The translations under genes and the position numbers were made by a program. Source: Streptomyces griseiscabiei (GTDB lineage Bacteria; Actinomycetota; Actinomycetes; Streptomycetales; Streptomycetaceae). From it: a DNA stretch of 64,000 nt. Shown one piece after another: positions 41,928 to 50,631 of the stretch. The stretch's first letter is position 1. Each line of letters starts with the position of its first letter. The notes below the pieces were generated by a model. The model did no database searches and had not been told where the DNA came from. It saw only the letters and a program-made list of their open reading frames with translations. The stretch is from positions 62,001 to 126,000 of the forward strand of contig NZ_JAGJBZ010000005.1 of NCBI RefSeq assembly GCF_020010925.1, given 5' to 3'.

Positions 41928-42662
41928 TCACCGCCGGGCCGGCTGGCGGTCGAGGAGCCAGGGGACGAACTCGTGGGTGATGCCGTCGTAGAGCTCCTCG
42001 TCGCTGATGTGCTCGGGCTCGTCGGCCTGGAACAGGGAGACGCGGTCGTCCTTGAGTCCGAGGACGTCGAGCGTGCGCAGGAACCCCACCTCCTTGCCGA
42101 AGGCGACGAAGGCGATGAACGCGTCGATGCCCTCGTACTCACCCTCCTTCTCGCCAACGATCTCGTGCAGCAGCGAGATCACCTCCGCCCGGTCGTCCGG
42201 GCCGCCGTCCGTCTGGAACACGATCAGCGCGGGCACCGTAGCGCCGGACTGCCGATGCTGCTCCAGCGCGGCCCGGATGCCCTTCGCGTAGAAGGTGCGT
42301 CCCATGTGGCCGAGCCTGCTGTGAGCTTCCTCGATCCGGCCCGCGTAGTCGTCCACGCTCACCGTGAGCGTGCCGTCGACTTCGGTCGAGAAGAACGTCA
42401 CCGGCACCGACCCGTCGTCGTCCAGGTTCCGGGCCAGTCCCAGGATCCGCTCGGCGAGGTACTGCACCGTGCCGTCGCTGTAGTACTTGCGCATGGAACC
42501 CGAGCGGTCCAGGACGAGATAGACGGCCGCCCGCTGCCCGGACAGCCCGGACTTGCGCAGGCTGTAGGCCGCCTTCGTGGTCAGCTCGGCGAGCGATGCC
42601 CGCACCGGCGCCGCAGGCTGCGCGGTGGGCGTGGAGGATTTGGTGAAGAGCTTCTTGAACAT
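41928..42662 (-). CDS. VWA-domain protein (TerF/TerY-like)
   Basis: A 244-residue protein from ATG 42662 (AGGA six bases upstream; the frame starts at 42677). A von Willebrand A domain fills residues about 45-240: VYLVLDRSGSMRKYY is the metal-binding DxSxS motif (about 49-63), with FFSTEVDGTL and VFQTDGGPDD completing the site. The full set of MIDAS residues is present. Proteins of this group accompany tellurite-resistance-type and phage stress systems. Its start lies just after a CCTGTGGACAGAGTCCGG element (42726-42743). Confidence 0.8.
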   Translation of the reverse strand: MFKKLFTKSSTPTAQPAAPVRASLAELTTKAAYSLRKSGLSGQRAAVYLVLDRSGSMRKYYSDGTVQYLAERILGLARNLDDDGSVPVTFFSTEVDGTLTVSVDDYAGRIEEAHSRLGHMGRTFYAKGIRAALEQHRQSGATVPALIVFQTDGGPDDRAEVISLLHEIVGEKEGEYEGIDAFIAFVAFGKEVGFLRTLDVLGLKDDRVSLFQADEPEHISDEELYDGITHEFVPWLLDRQPARR

Positions 42663-42725
42663 GGGGATTCCTGTCATCGGGCCAGGTCGGCCGTGGAGTG
42701 GATCAATGCACGGTGCGCGGCGCGG

Positions 42726-42743
42726 CCTGTGGACAGAGTCCGG
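42726..42743 (-). promoter_or_regulatory. CCGGACTCTGTCCACAGG element upstream of the VWA gene
   Basis: An exact leftward copy of the dispersed element, about 65 bases before the VWA start and in the gene's own orientation. Confidence 0.55.
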
Positions 42744-42758
42744 TCGCCGGGTGGCGCC

Positions 42759-43469
42759 CTACGGGCGGGCGCGTCCCCGGGTACGGGAGGGCCGGTACAG
42801 ATCGGCGAAGAACGCCAGGTGCTCGCCGATGCCCCGGGCCGCCAGTGGGTGCTCGAGGGCAGGCCAGACCGTGCGGGCGAGGTCCGCGTACGCCTTGCCG
42901 GCGAAGACCGTCACGCGCGCGCCGCTCACGCCGAGGAAGTGGGCCTGCCGGGCCAGGACCTGCGGGGACACCGTGCCGCTCTGGCCGGCGCGCAGGTCGT
43001 AGTGCAGGATCCGGTCCTCATCACGCAGGAGCCCGAACTTCGCGGACAACGTGAGGACGAGGGCCGATCCGTCCGCGGAGGCGGCAGTCGCGGCCTTGCG
43101 GGCGGCGACGTGGTACGGACCCACGTACATCTCGGCGGCGGGAGCGACCGGGACGTCGAGCTTGCCCGCGGAGCAGGGCACCAGCAGGACGCGCGGCGGC
43201 TCCTCGCGGCGGGCCCGGGTGCGGCCGGCGCCGGTGATGCGGTAGCGGGGAGCGCGCGTCAGGGGGCCAGCCCGGTCGGAACTGGACTCGGCCAGCGCCT
43301 CCACCAGGCCCAGCTCAGTGAGCCGGTGTGTCTCGGCGTCGGGCAGGGACGGCGGGACATGACCCTGGGCGTGCACGGCAGCGGCATGAAGCCCCGCACG
43401 CTGCGGGGCGCTGAGCGACGCGACCTCGGCCGCACACCTTGAACTGTCCGCAGGATGACGCTGGTTCAC
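42759..43469 (-). CDS. DUF6884-like protein
   Basis: A 236-residue protein if started at GTG 43469; the frame is open to 43679 but its first ~70 residues look non-coding. RVLLVPCSAGKLD near residue 95, AAEMYVGPYHVAARKAA, VLTLSAKFGLL and ILHYDLRAG follow the pattern of DUF6884 (YaaA-related) proteins found in phages and mobile elements. Its function is not known. Promoter candidate at 43696-43724. Confidence 0.68.
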   Translation of the reverse strand: MNQRHPADSSRCAAEVASLSAPQRAGLHAAAVHAQGHVPPSLPDAETHRLTELGLVEALAESSSDRAGPLTRAPRYRITGAGRTRARREEPPRVLLVPCSAGKLDVPVAPAAEMYVGPYHVAARKAATAASADGSALVLTLSAKFGLLRDEDRILHYDLRAGQSGTVSPQVLARQAHFLGVSGARVTVFAGKAYADLARTVWPALEHPLAARGIGEHLAFFADLYRPSRTRGRARP

Positions 43470-43695
43470 AGGCTCCGTCCCCCGCCGATCAGGGCGCGCG
43501 GCATGTCCCGGCTCGCAGCAGGGTGGTAGCTGGGCAGGCGAGGGCAGGTTCTCCTCCAGGGCGATGGGTGGGCCGGGGCGGCAGGGCCAGCAGCCAGCTC
43601 GGAAAGTTCCTGCCGCCCCGGGACGGTGAGGGTGAGGGGCGGACCGCCCCTCACCCGGCCCGGTGGTGGAGCACCCCACCGGCGTGACCCTGGAA

Positions 43696-43724
43696 AGCTA
43701 ACGCAAGTGCACGTCATGCGTCAA
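43696..43724 (-). promoter_or_regulatory. Sigma70-like promoter of the DUF6884 gene
   Basis: Read leftward: TTGACG (43719-43724), 17-bp spacer, TTAGCT (43696-43701). The neighbouring GACGCTTAAA (to 43736) repeats the regional GACGCTT word. Confidence 0.5.
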
Positions 43725-43727
43725 TAT

Positions 43728-44318
43728 TTAAGCGTCACGCGGGGTGTGGGGAAGCCTGTCCTCGGTCGTCGGCCGCGAGTAGTCGACGACCGTGAGCTCC
43801 CGCAGTGCCATGCCCACCGGACCGGCGGCACCGCCCTGCCGCTCCGCGTCCCCGCGCAGCCGTTCCAGATGCCAGCGGACATCGTCGACGCTCAGCAGCC
43901 CGCCGCCCTGAAGTCCTTCGATCTCGTAGAAGCGCGCCGCCGTACGGCCGTGCGGCGGGTTAGGGGGAACCGGTGACGGCCACCCTTCACCTGGCAGGTC
44001 GAACTCGGTGATCACGCGGCGCGTCACCTCGCGGACGTGCTCGGTCAGTGCGACCCGGGCCACCCACGGCCGCTCCAGCGCGAGGTTCACGTGCTCGCGG
44101 ACCAGGTCGGGCGAGGTGAGGCGGTGGCTGGTGTACTCGTGGACCTCGTCATCCCCCGACTTGCGATAGACGGACACCGACCACGTCACCCGCCCGTCGA
44201 CGGGAGGGGGGTCCTCCGGCTCCATGGAGATGTTCAGCTGGTCGATGGGGGAGCACCTCCTCACGCGCCGCGGCGCGGCCGTCGTCGGCGGGTAAGGGGC
44301 GAGCGCGGCGGCGGGCAT
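43728..44318 (-). CDS. Hypothetical protein
   Basis: A 196-residue protein whose ATG (44318) overlaps the preceding stop (TGATG), supporting the long start over the internal ATG at 44225. A mostly beta/alpha middle (RVTWSVSVYRKSGDDEVHEYTSHRL) follows a low-complexity N-terminus. PHGRTAARFYEIEGLQGGGLLSVDDVRWHLERL is a possible second domain. No family recognised. Confidence 0.62.
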   Translation of the reverse strand: MPAAALAPYPPTTAAPRRVRRCSPIDQLNISMEPEDPPPVDGRVTWSVSVYRKSGDDEVHEYTSHRLTSPDLVREHVNLALERPWVARVALTEHVREVTRRVITEFDLPGEGWPSPVPPNPPHGRTAARFYEIEGLQGGGLLSVDDVRWHLERLRGDAERQGGAAGPVGMALRELTVVDYSRPTTEDRLPHTPRDA

Positions 44319-44782
44319 CAGGCAGGCACCCGGTGCATCGGTGCGGCGTGCGACGGGCGCTCCCGCGTCCGTCCGTGCGCGCTGTCACCGGAAGGCGGGC
44401 GCGTGCGAGAGCTGAGGCACCACGAACACCGCACGTGAGGTGCCGAGTCGAGGGGGCGCTCGATCACCGGCGAGCGGGTCAGGCGCGTACAGCTGCCGCA
44501 GGTGTACCAGCCCAGCGCGTTGAGGCCGGCCTCGGTGATCGTGTACCGGGCGGTCGCGCTCGTGCGTGTCACGTAGCCGCGCTGCACCAGCGTGTCCAGG
44601 ACGCGGATCGTGTACGCGGCCGAACGGAGCTGCCAGCCGCAGCCGGAGGTCCAGGCCCCGCCGTTGAGGCGAGCGAGCGCGCTGAGGACGGTGAGCTGGT
44701 GGCGGCCGAGGGGGCGGGCCAAGGGACCTCCAAGGTGTCGGACTGCCGGTGGCGCGCAAATCGGTGCGGGGCGGCCACCCAT
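44318..44782 (-). CDS. Winged-helix regulator with Cys pair
   Basis: Up to 154 residues (ATG 44782), or 134 from a TTG at 44722 that has GGAGG four bases upstream. The predicted transcript begins within a few bases of 44782, so the longer form would be leaderless. Residues about 20-90 form a winged helix (RHQLTVLSALARL, YTIRVLDTLVQRGYV, ARYTITEAGLNALGW), followed by CGSC and CSWC, a zinc ribbon. It is a candidate repressor for the GCGTCA-marked promoters, including its own divergent promoter region. Confidence 0.65.
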   Translation of the reverse strand: MGGRPAPICAPPAVRHLGGPLARPLGRHQLTVLSALARLNGGAWTSGCGWQLRSAAYTIRVLDTLVQRGYVTRTSATARYTITEAGLNALGWYTCGSCTRLTRSPVIERPLDSAPHVRCSWCLSSRTRPPSGDSAHGRTRERPSHAAPMHRVPA

Positions 44783-44786
44783 TCAC

Positions 44787-44845
44787 TGTGACGCTAATAG
44801 TTTGACTGAATGGATCATCTCAAGTAAAGTTAATTGCGTCAACAG
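44787..44845. promoter_or_regulatory. Divergent promoter region with GCGTCA words
   Basis: Rightward: TTGACT (44802-44807), 17-bp spacer, TAAAGT (44825-44830), then TAATTGCGTCA (44831-44841). Leftward: a TATTAG -10 candidate followed at once by CGTCAC. Both transcripts therefore carry the same word just after the -10 box. Confidence 0.65.
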
Positions 44846-44905
44846 GTTGTTGGTCCGGCACTGGCGGCACCGCCCGCCGGTGCCCCTCTACGACAAGGGG
44901 CGAGG

Positions 44906-45265
44906 GTGAACACGCACGGCACGAGCACCAAGGACACGCACGGCGACGACGGCCAGGACCACACGAGCGAAGTCGTCGCCCTGCACGCCAAGGACCGCTC
45001 GCCGTGCCCCCTCACCGGAGACCACGAACACCGCCACCACCAGGGCAGGCCACTCAACGCGGAATGCGCCGCGCTCGGCGGCCGCCAGGGCTTCGGCGTC
45101 GTCTGCAGCTGCGGGACCGTCATCGACTCCGGCAGCAAGCTCGCCGCCATCGAGGACAAGGCCCGCCACCGCGCCCTCCACCGGGGCGACCTCCTGGTCC
45201 ACCGCGTCGTCCACGACAGCGACGGTCCCAGGGTGATCCACGAGATCCAGACCCTGGACCGCTGA
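44906..45265 (+). CDS. His/Cys-containing hypothetical protein
   Basis: A 119-residue protein from GTG 44906, preceded by AAGGGGCGAGG. It has CPLTGDHEHRHHQGR, then CAALGGRQGFGVVCSCG, likely a metal site, followed by a helical stretch and HRVVHDSDGPRVIHEI. First gene of the rightward operon that runs to 48367. No family is recognised. Confidence 0.62.
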   Translation: MNTHGTSTKDTHGDDGQDHTSEVVALHAKDRSPCPLTGDHEHRHHQGRPLNAECAALGGRQGFGVVCSCGTVIDSGSKLAAIEDKARHRALHRGDLLVHRVVHDSDGPRVIHEIQTLDR

Positions 45266-45390
45266 GCAACGCCTCGACGCGCGAGGCGGCGGCCGCTGTC
45301 CACAGCCCACCTGGCGGACAGTCGTGCCGCCGCGCCCCACACAGGCCAACTCCCCTTCCCGCACCACCAGAAAGTGAGACCCACCCCGCG

Positions 45391-45927
45391 ATGCTCGCCA
45401 CCACCCGCCAGCTCACGATCACCACGACCGCCGTCACCGCGGCCCTCCTGCTCACGGCCTGCGCCTCCACTGAGCCCCGGCCCAAGCCGCTGGAGCACGG
45501 CACCGTGAAGAAGAAGGTCCACGACGAGGCGACCCGCACGCCGATCTACGAAAACCGCTACCGCGAGACCAACTGCCGCAAGGTCACCACCAACGCGCTC
45601 ACCCTCACCGGCATCAGCCGGCCGACGACCGGCGGCTCCGGCGGACGCAGCACCACCACCGGCGGCAGCGGCGGAGGGGGCGTCTCGAAGGTGAAGCCGG
45701 GTACGCCGAACAACCGCAACAAGGACAACTCCTCCGGCTCCAGCGGCGAATCGAGCGGCGGCGGCACCCGCCGGGTCTGCGACCGCCAGTACCTCGGCCG
45801 CGAGCTGACCGGCTGGCACAGGACCCCGGAGGCATGGAAGGTCCTGATCGTCAAGGGCGAACGCTCCCGCTGGAAGCACGTCACCGAGGACAAGTGGCGC
45901 ACGATCAAGATCGGTGACTCCATCTGA
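45391..45927 (+). CDS. Lipoprotein
   Basis: A 178-residue protein with a lipoprotein signal (hydrophobic core TTTAVTAALLLTAC, Cys near residue 24). After a charged segment (KKKVHDEATRTPIYENRYR) comes a Gly/Ser/Thr-rich linker with VVTL-like composition, and a C-terminal strand region (GWHRTPEAWKVLIVKGERSRW). There are two further Cys residues in CRKV and VCDRQYLG. Likely outside the membrane. Function unknown. Confidence 0.72.
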   Translation: MLATTRQLTITTTAVTAALLLTACASTEPRPKPLEHGTVKKKVHDEATRTPIYENRYRETNCRKVTTNALTLTGISRPTTGGSGGRSTTTGGSGGGGVSKVKPGTPNNRNKDNSSGSSGESSGGGTRRVCDRQYLGRELTGWHRTPEAWKVLIVKGERSRWKHVTEDKWRTIKIGDSI

Positions 45928-45977
45928 CCCGGACGGCCGCCCCGGCCGCATCGCTGTCCACAGGTGCACGCCGAGCG

Positions 45978-45995
45978 CCGGACTCTGTCCACAGG
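45978..45995 (+). promoter_or_regulatory. CCGGACTCTGTCCACAGG element upstream of the membrane coiled-coil gene
   Basis: A full copy in the gene's orientation, 106 bases before the next ATG. A second CTGTCCACAGG lies at 45953-45963. Confidence 0.55.
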
Positions 45996-46100
45996 CAGTC
46001 CGGCACATCGTGATCCGGTCCTGACCCATCACAGGACACCGACGGGACCGTTCCACACGATCGGCCCGGCGGGACGCACCTCGTGAAAGGCCCCCGGCCG

Positions 46101-47006
46101 ATGCCACCGATGTCCACGACCGCCGCCTGGATACTCTCCCTCGCCGGTTCGGGTATGTGCCTGTTCCTCGCCGTCCAGACCGTCTGGTTCTGGATCACCC
46201 AGAACTGGCCTCGGATGTGCAGCACGCTGATCGGGGCCCTGATCGCTTCCACCGTCGTGTTCCGACCGACGCTCCCGCTAGAGCTGGCGGCCAAACTCCG
46301 GGCATCGCTCAGCAACGATCTCGAAGCTGACCCGCGCCCGACGACCCCGGACCCGACCGTCACGCACGGGCCGGGGACAGACGGCCCGCCCTGGGGCACG
46401 ATCGCGCTCGTCCTCGGCATCACGGTGGCCGCCATCGCGCTGCTCCTCGGCTCCCTCGCCCTCGCCGCCGGCCTGCGCCGCCACCGCGAGCGCGCCCGCC
46501 AGCAGCAGCGCCGCGCCGACGAACTCGCCCGGCGCCGCTCCGAGGTGGAGGAACGCCACGACGCGGTGCGCGACGCCCTCGGCGACTTCCAGATGAACCT
46601 GCTCGACAACCTCCACCGCCTCGCCCTGGCCGACGTGAACGTGCCGCAGACCGCCCGCCTCATCGACGCCCTCGACGCCGCCCGCGACGCACGCATCTCC
46701 ACCGCCCCCGAAACTCTCGACACCTACCGCCAGGCCGTCACCGCCCTCGAGTTGGCCTGGAGGAGCGCCGACCACCACGCCCGCACGACCGGCGCGAGCT
46801 ACCTCCCGCGCGCCGAGCGCCGCAACATCGAACAGGCCCAGGCTGCTCTCGCCGTCGCCCGCGACGAGCGCGGCTACGCGCCCCAGCGGCAACTCGCCCT
46901 GCGCCGCGCACTGAACCTGATCGAGAGCATCATCCCTGTCCCCCCGGAGGCGATCGCCGTTCTGGAGACCAGCACCCGACCCGCCCTCGCCCTGGCCAAG
47001 AACTGA
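46101..47006 (+). CDS. Membrane protein with coiled-coil region
   Basis: A 301-residue protein from ATG 46101 (GAAAGG ten bases upstream); a GTG at 46083 is the alternative. Two hydrophobic pieces lie near residues 8-55 (AWILSLAGSGMCLFLAVQTV and a second), and another at about 95-120 (GTIALVLGITVAAIALLLGS). From about 125 it is a long charged helical region (RERARQQQRRADELARRRSEVEERHDAV), probably a coiled coil. No family is recognised. Confidence 0.65.
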   Translation: MPPMSTTAAWILSLAGSGMCLFLAVQTVWFWITQNWPRMCSTLIGALIASTVVFRPTLPLELAAKLRASLSNDLEADPRPTTPDPTVTHGPGTDGPPWGTIALVLGITVAAIALLLGSLALAAGLRRHRERARQQQRRADELARRRSEVEERHDAVRDALGDFQMNLLDNLHRLALADVNVPQTARLIDALDAARDARISTAPETLDTYRQAVTALELAWRSADHHARTTGASYLPRAERRNIEQAQAALAVARDERGYAPQRQLALRRALNLIESIIPVPPEAIAVLETSTRPALALAKN

Positions 47007-47144
47007 GCATCGTCCGGCACTGCTGTCACACCCGGCTGCTACAAGGAACACCGAGGTCGCAGGCACCGGACCACCTCGATCGACCCGGCAGCCGACTGCT
47101 GCCCCGCCCCCCCGCACGATCCATGCACGACGTAAAGGACCCCC

Positions 47145-47948
47145 GTGAGCTACATCCGCTTTCAGGACCTCCACGGCTCCACCCACCTCAAGGGCCACGA
47201 GCGCCACTGGATACTCAGCCTGCTGCGCGACCACGCCCAGCGCGTACTCCTGGAGCACCCGGACGCCGCCGACCGAGCCCACGCGCTCTTCGACCTGCTC
47301 CCGCGCAAGCACGAACTCCGGGAGGTGCCCCCGGGCTGGCGGGTCAGCCCGCGGCGCTGGATGAATGCCTACGCCCGCACCCTGCAGGACGTCATCTTCG
47401 ACGACCCGATCGTCGACTACCGCGGCCACCGGGTTCGCCCCCTGACCCTGACCCTCAACACCGCGATGGAGACCGGCCCGGACCCGCTGCGCCTCGCCAC
47501 CCGGTTGACGGGCCAGTGCGAGCTCAACACCTGGGTCGACGGCCCGCACCGCAGCTGGCTGGCCGGCGTCGTTGCCGAGGGCCTCCGCGAGGGCTACTTC
47601 CGGGAGGCGTGCGGCTGGGAGGACCTGCAGAGCTTCCTCCTCGCACGCGACGACCAGCCCGTCGTCGTCTCCGTCAGCGAGTCCTTCCCGACCTGGTGGA
47701 CTTCCCGCCCGCGCACACCGGAGGGCGAGGACCTGGACGAGGATGCCGCCGAGCAGAGGTGGGAGGCGCTCACCACCGCCGAGCAGTGGGCCCGCGGCAT
47801 GGAGTCGCTGCGCAGCCGCACGGCCGAGCACCTGGAGATGACCCCGGACTGGGCGGACTACCGCTTCGGCTCGACCCTGTCCCTCAACGACCTGCTGGCT
47901 CCCGACTGCACCCGCCGCCTGGACCACGCCTTCGAGCTGACCGGCTGA
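47145..47948 (+). CDS. Hypothetical protein
   Basis: A 267-residue protein from GTG 47145, with AAAGGA nearby. It is mostly helical, rich in His and Trp early on (LHGSTHLKGHERHWILSLLRDHA), with a GQCELNTWVDGPHRSWLAGVV block near residue 125 and a TTAEQWARGMESLRSRTAEH stretch near 210. No known domain. Operon partner of the two neighbours. Confidence 0.62.
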   Translation: MSYIRFQDLHGSTHLKGHERHWILSLLRDHAQRVLLEHPDAADRAHALFDLLPRKHELREVPPGWRVSPRRWMNAYARTLQDVIFDDPIVDYRGHRVRPLTLTLNTAMETGPDPLRLATRLTGQCELNTWVDGPHRSWLAGVVAEGLREGYFREACGWEDLQSFLLARDDQPVVVSVSESFPTWWTSRPRTPEGEDLDEDAAEQRWEALTTAEQWARGMESLRSRTAEHLEMTPDWADYRFGSTLSLNDLLAPDCTRRLDHAFELTG

Positions 47949-47989
47949 GCCACGCCCTTCCCCGATCCGCACCCGAACAGGAGACTTCC

Positions 47990-48367
47990 TTGGACGTCAG
48001 CGTCTACCTCGACCGCACCGGCCTCAAGGACGCGGTCCTCACCCTCCTCATCCCGCCCACAGAGTCCGAACCTCGTCCGATGGTCGTCGCCACCGGCACC
48101 GAGATCAACGGGGAGGCGGAGAATCCGGCAAGCCTGCACCGGGTCCACCGGTACGTGGCCGACCGGATCGAGGAGCAGCGTCCCGACGACGGGGACGACG
48201 AGGACCTCCAGGACGAACTTGCCGAGCTCCTCAGCGCGGACGACGGCGCCATCGAGTCGGCCGACCCCGACGCAGACCGGGAAACGGCCCACCAGATCAT
48301 CGCCGCCCTGGCCGCGGCCTACCCGCTGGAGCCGGCCGTACGGAACAGCCTCCCGCTCGCGCCCTGA
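47990..48367 (+). CDS. Acidic hypothetical protein
   Basis: A 125-residue protein from TTG 47990, with CAGGAGA eight bases upstream. After a short beta-like N-terminus (LDVSVYLDRTGLKDAVLTL) it is strongly acidic (DDGDDEDLQDELAELLSADDG). The helix near the end (AHQIIAALAAAYPLEP) could be an interaction surface. Function unknown. The operon ends at a 28-bp perfect hairpin. Confidence 0.6.
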   Translation: MDVSVYLDRTGLKDAVLTLLIPPTESEPRPMVVATGTEINGEAENPASLHRVHRYVADRIEEQRPDDGDDEDLQDELAELLSADDGAIESADPDADRETAHQIIAALAAAYPLEPAVRNSLPLAP

Positions 48368-48525
48368 ACGTTCCGGCACCCCCTGCTCTTCAGTACCGGC
48401 CCGTCGGACGAACGGCTGGTCGGCGAAGAAGGGGAGAAGCCGGAGTTCCGGGCCGTGGCGGGCGATCGCCCGCTGTCCCAGCATCTGTCGTGCTGGGGGC
48501 GTTCGAGAATTCGGGAGCGGCACAA

Positions 48526-48587
48526 ACGAACTGACCCCAGGCAGCGACACATCGTGCGTGATGTGTCGCTGCCTGGGGTCAGTTCGT
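48526..48587. terminator. Perfect 28-bp bidirectional terminator
   Basis: 48526-48553 and 48560-48587 are exact reverse complements (ACGAACTGACCCCAGGCAGC and onward) with a 6-nt loop. It lies between convergent genes ending at 48367 and 48579; the right arm begins inside the last codons of the latter. Confidence 0.85.
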
Positions 48588-48842
48588 GAACGGGTGCCAG
48601 ATGCTCCAGAGGACGAGGAGACCGACGACCGCAGCGGCGACGGCGTCGCCTCTGGAGGGCCGCCAGGCCGTCGCGCGGTCGAGCGGGTTGGTCCGCGCGA
48701 TGCGCTGGATGCTCTCGCCCACGGGGTAGTCGCCGTCGTGATGCCGGCGGCGGTGGTGTGCGCCGTGGTTATCGGCGCCGGCGCGGAAGGTGTAGGGCCG
48801 GGACGCGGTGCCGCAGCGCGGGCAGTTGTACGTGAACGGCAC
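48579..48842 (-). CDS. Zinc-ribbon membrane protein
   Basis: An 87-residue protein from GTG 48842, with AGGAGG five bases upstream. NCPRCGTASRPYTFRAGADNHGAHH gives one CxxC pair plus a His cluster, and the C-terminal VAAAVVGLLVLWSIWH is a single transmembrane segment. It is separated by ~230 bases from the spread operon. No known family. Confidence 0.65.
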   Translation of the reverse strand: MPFTYNCPRCGTASRPYTFRAGADNHGAHHRRRHHDGDYPVGESIQRIARTNPLDRATAWRPSRGDAVAAAVVGLLVLWSIWHPFTN

Positions 48843-49071
48843 GGACGCCTCCTGATCCGATCGGTGGTCCCCGGATCGTAGAGGGCGAAGACAGCGGCCG
48901 TGGACGGGCAGGGGCGTTTTCGCGCCGCCGGCGAAGGGGCCGCAGCCCGTCGACGCGAGGTCGACGGGCTGTAGACGGGAGTGTCGACGGCCCGTCGACG
49001 GCGGTGAGATGAGCGGTAGATGCCCTGGTAGATGGGGGTGTAGATGGCATCTACGCCCCCACAGGGCCGGA
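48843..49071. repeat. GTCGAC palindromes and GTAGATG iterons
   Basis: CAGCCCGTCGAC and GTCGACGGGCTG (about 48946-48974) form a perfect 12-bp inverted repeat, with two more GTCGAC copies beyond. GTAGATG then occurs at 49016, 49028 and 49040, the last facing an inverted CATCTAC at 49048-49054. This is a likely protein-binding cluster just past the end of the spread operon. Confidence 0.6.
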
Positions 49072-50148
49072 TCATGTGACCGCGCCAGGGGAGGGATCGG
49101 GAACGGTCTGGAGGCGGGGCTGAAGAGGGGTGCTGTGTCCGGCCGGCACGGGGGCCTCCGCGGGGGGCGCGGTGAGGGGTGCGGTGAGGGGTGCGTCCGG
49201 GCCCGATTCCGCGGCCTGAGCGGGGGCCTCCGCGGGCCCCTCCGACGGGGCCGGGACAGGGGGCCCGGAGAGGGGCCGGGAGAGGGTCTCCAGGGCCTCG
49301 TCCAGAGAGGTGCCGAACGCCTGCTGCAGCTCGTCGGCGCGGACCCCCCAGGTGGGCCCCTTCCCCTTGGCCCGGACGTTCCTGCTGACGGGGATCCCGG
49401 CGGCAGTGCACCACTCCCGCAGTTGGAGCTGCTCCCAGTTGTCGAAACCCCGTGCCTCCTTCTGCAGCCGCTCAAGGAGCTCGGCGATGTGAACGCCCAT
49501 GTGCTCTGGCGCAGCATCTCGGACGGCGGCCACGATGAACTGGGCCAGCCCGCGGGCGAACCGGTCCCGGTCGGACTCCTGGTCGGACTTCTGGTCCTGC
49601 TCCCCCGCAGATTTTTCATGATCGTTTGGGGTGGCGCTCTCCCTCAGCGGGGGAGCGATCATCAACGCGGCGATCACCCAAAGCGCCCCGAGAACGGCGG
49701 CGCCGATCTTGGCGTACGGAGCGATGTGGGGCCATGCGAGCCATATGAACAGCCAGATGAGCCCTGCGATGACCACGATGACGAACGAAATGATCAGGCA
49801 TCCCAGACCGACCCGCTCGATCGCGTCGTCGGCGGAGGCCTGGGCCGCCTTCTTGGTGACCTTGGTGGTGCTCGGGCCCGACTCTCCGCCAGATCCCGGG
49901 TCAGCGCTCTCGTCGTCCTGGGTCTTGACGGCGGGGGCGGCCTTGGCGGCCGGAGAGTCAAGGTTCATGGCCGCTGAACAGCCGGCCTTGATGAGGCGTC
50001 CCACCTTGCGCAGCAGGTAGGACGCGATCAGGTACGACCCGGAGATCAACGGGAGCAGAAGGAGCAGCGACTGCCTGCCGCCCCGGAACGGGATGCTGAT
50101 CTCCGTGACGAGCGGGTTGGCCCTGATCCTCTTGAGCAGGGCTCTCAT
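49072..50148 (-). CDS. Membrane protein, last gene of the spread operon
   Basis: A 358-residue protein from ATG 50148 (overlapping the previous stop, ATGA). N-terminal hydrophobic segment at about 26-46 (LLLLLPLISGSYLIASYLL), then a Ser/Ala/Asp-rich stretch, then two transmembrane segments (about 115-165, CLIISFVIVVIAGLIWLFIW and beyond). The C-terminal half is soluble, with VHIAELLERLQKEARG and EWCTAAGIPVSRNVRAKGKG, which may bind DNA, and a Pro/Ala-rich tail. Spd proteins of Streptomyces plasmids are often small membrane proteins of unknown detail; this is such a candidate. Confidence 0.65.
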   Translation of the reverse strand: MRALLKRIRANPLVTEISIPFRGGRQSLLLLLPLISGSYLIASYLLRKVGRLIKAGCSAAMNLDSPAAKAAPAVKTQDDESADPGSGGESGPSTTKVTKKAAQASADDAIERVGLGCLIISFVIVVIAGLIWLFIWLAWPHIAPYAKIGAAVLGALWVIAALMIAPPLRESATPNDHEKSAGEQDQKSDQESDRDRFARGLAQFIVAAVRDAAPEHMGVHIAELLERLQKEARGFDNWEQLQLREWCTAAGIPVSRNVRAKGKGPTWGVRADELQQAFGTSLDEALETLSRPLSGPPVPAPSEGPAEAPAQAAESGPDAPLTAPLTAPPAEAPVPAGHSTPLQPRLQTVPDPSPGAVT

Positions 50149-50618
50149 GCGAGCTTCTCCAGCATCCCGCCGATCACCTTGAAGAGGATCCCCCAGAAGG
50201 CGCCGGCGAGGCCCCACGAGACGCCGGCCCCCAGACCGAAGAACGCGGGGGGAACACGACGCTGCCATTCGGGCAGGAACGCCAGGATGGTCATGATCAG
50301 TGCGAGTCCGGCCGGCGACAGCCCGGCGACGACGTTCGGATCGTTGAGGGTCGAGGCCGCCAGGTCGTGGGTGCCCTGGGCGATCATCCTCCAGGTGCCC
50401 CCGGCGATGATGAACAGGACACCGGTCACAGCAGCGAGCCCGGCAAGGTAGCGGCGGTCGTCGAAGTACTTCTTGGTGAGCTTCGAGCGGTTGCGGATAG
50501 CGATGACCAGGACGATGAAACCTGCGCCCGCGAGGGACGAGAGGCCAACGGCTCCCAGGCCCTGGGTGAAGCTGGCGCCGGAGGCAGGCGCGGCGAGCAC
50601 GGTGGTCATGGGGATCAC
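50145..50618 (-). CDS. Small polytopic membrane protein of the spread operon
   Basis: A 157-residue protein with four likely transmembrane segments (about 22-40 AVGLSSLAGAGFIVLVIAI; 58-75; 93-115; 125-150). The N-terminus ATGA junction links it to the next gene. A GTG at 50618 is the start used here; ATG 50609 is an alternative. It resembles nothing specific, but clusters of such small membrane proteins are typical of spd regions. Confidence 0.65.
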   Translation of the reverse strand: MIPMTTVLAAPASGASFTQGLGAVGLSSLAGAGFIVLVIAIRNRSKLTKKYFDDRRYLAGLAAVTGVLFIIAGGTWRMIAQGTHDLAASTLNDPNVVAGLSPAGLALIMTILAFLPEWQRRVPPAFFGLGAGVSWGLAGAFWGILFKVIGGMLEKLA

Positions 50619-50631
50619 GGGCGGGTGCCTT

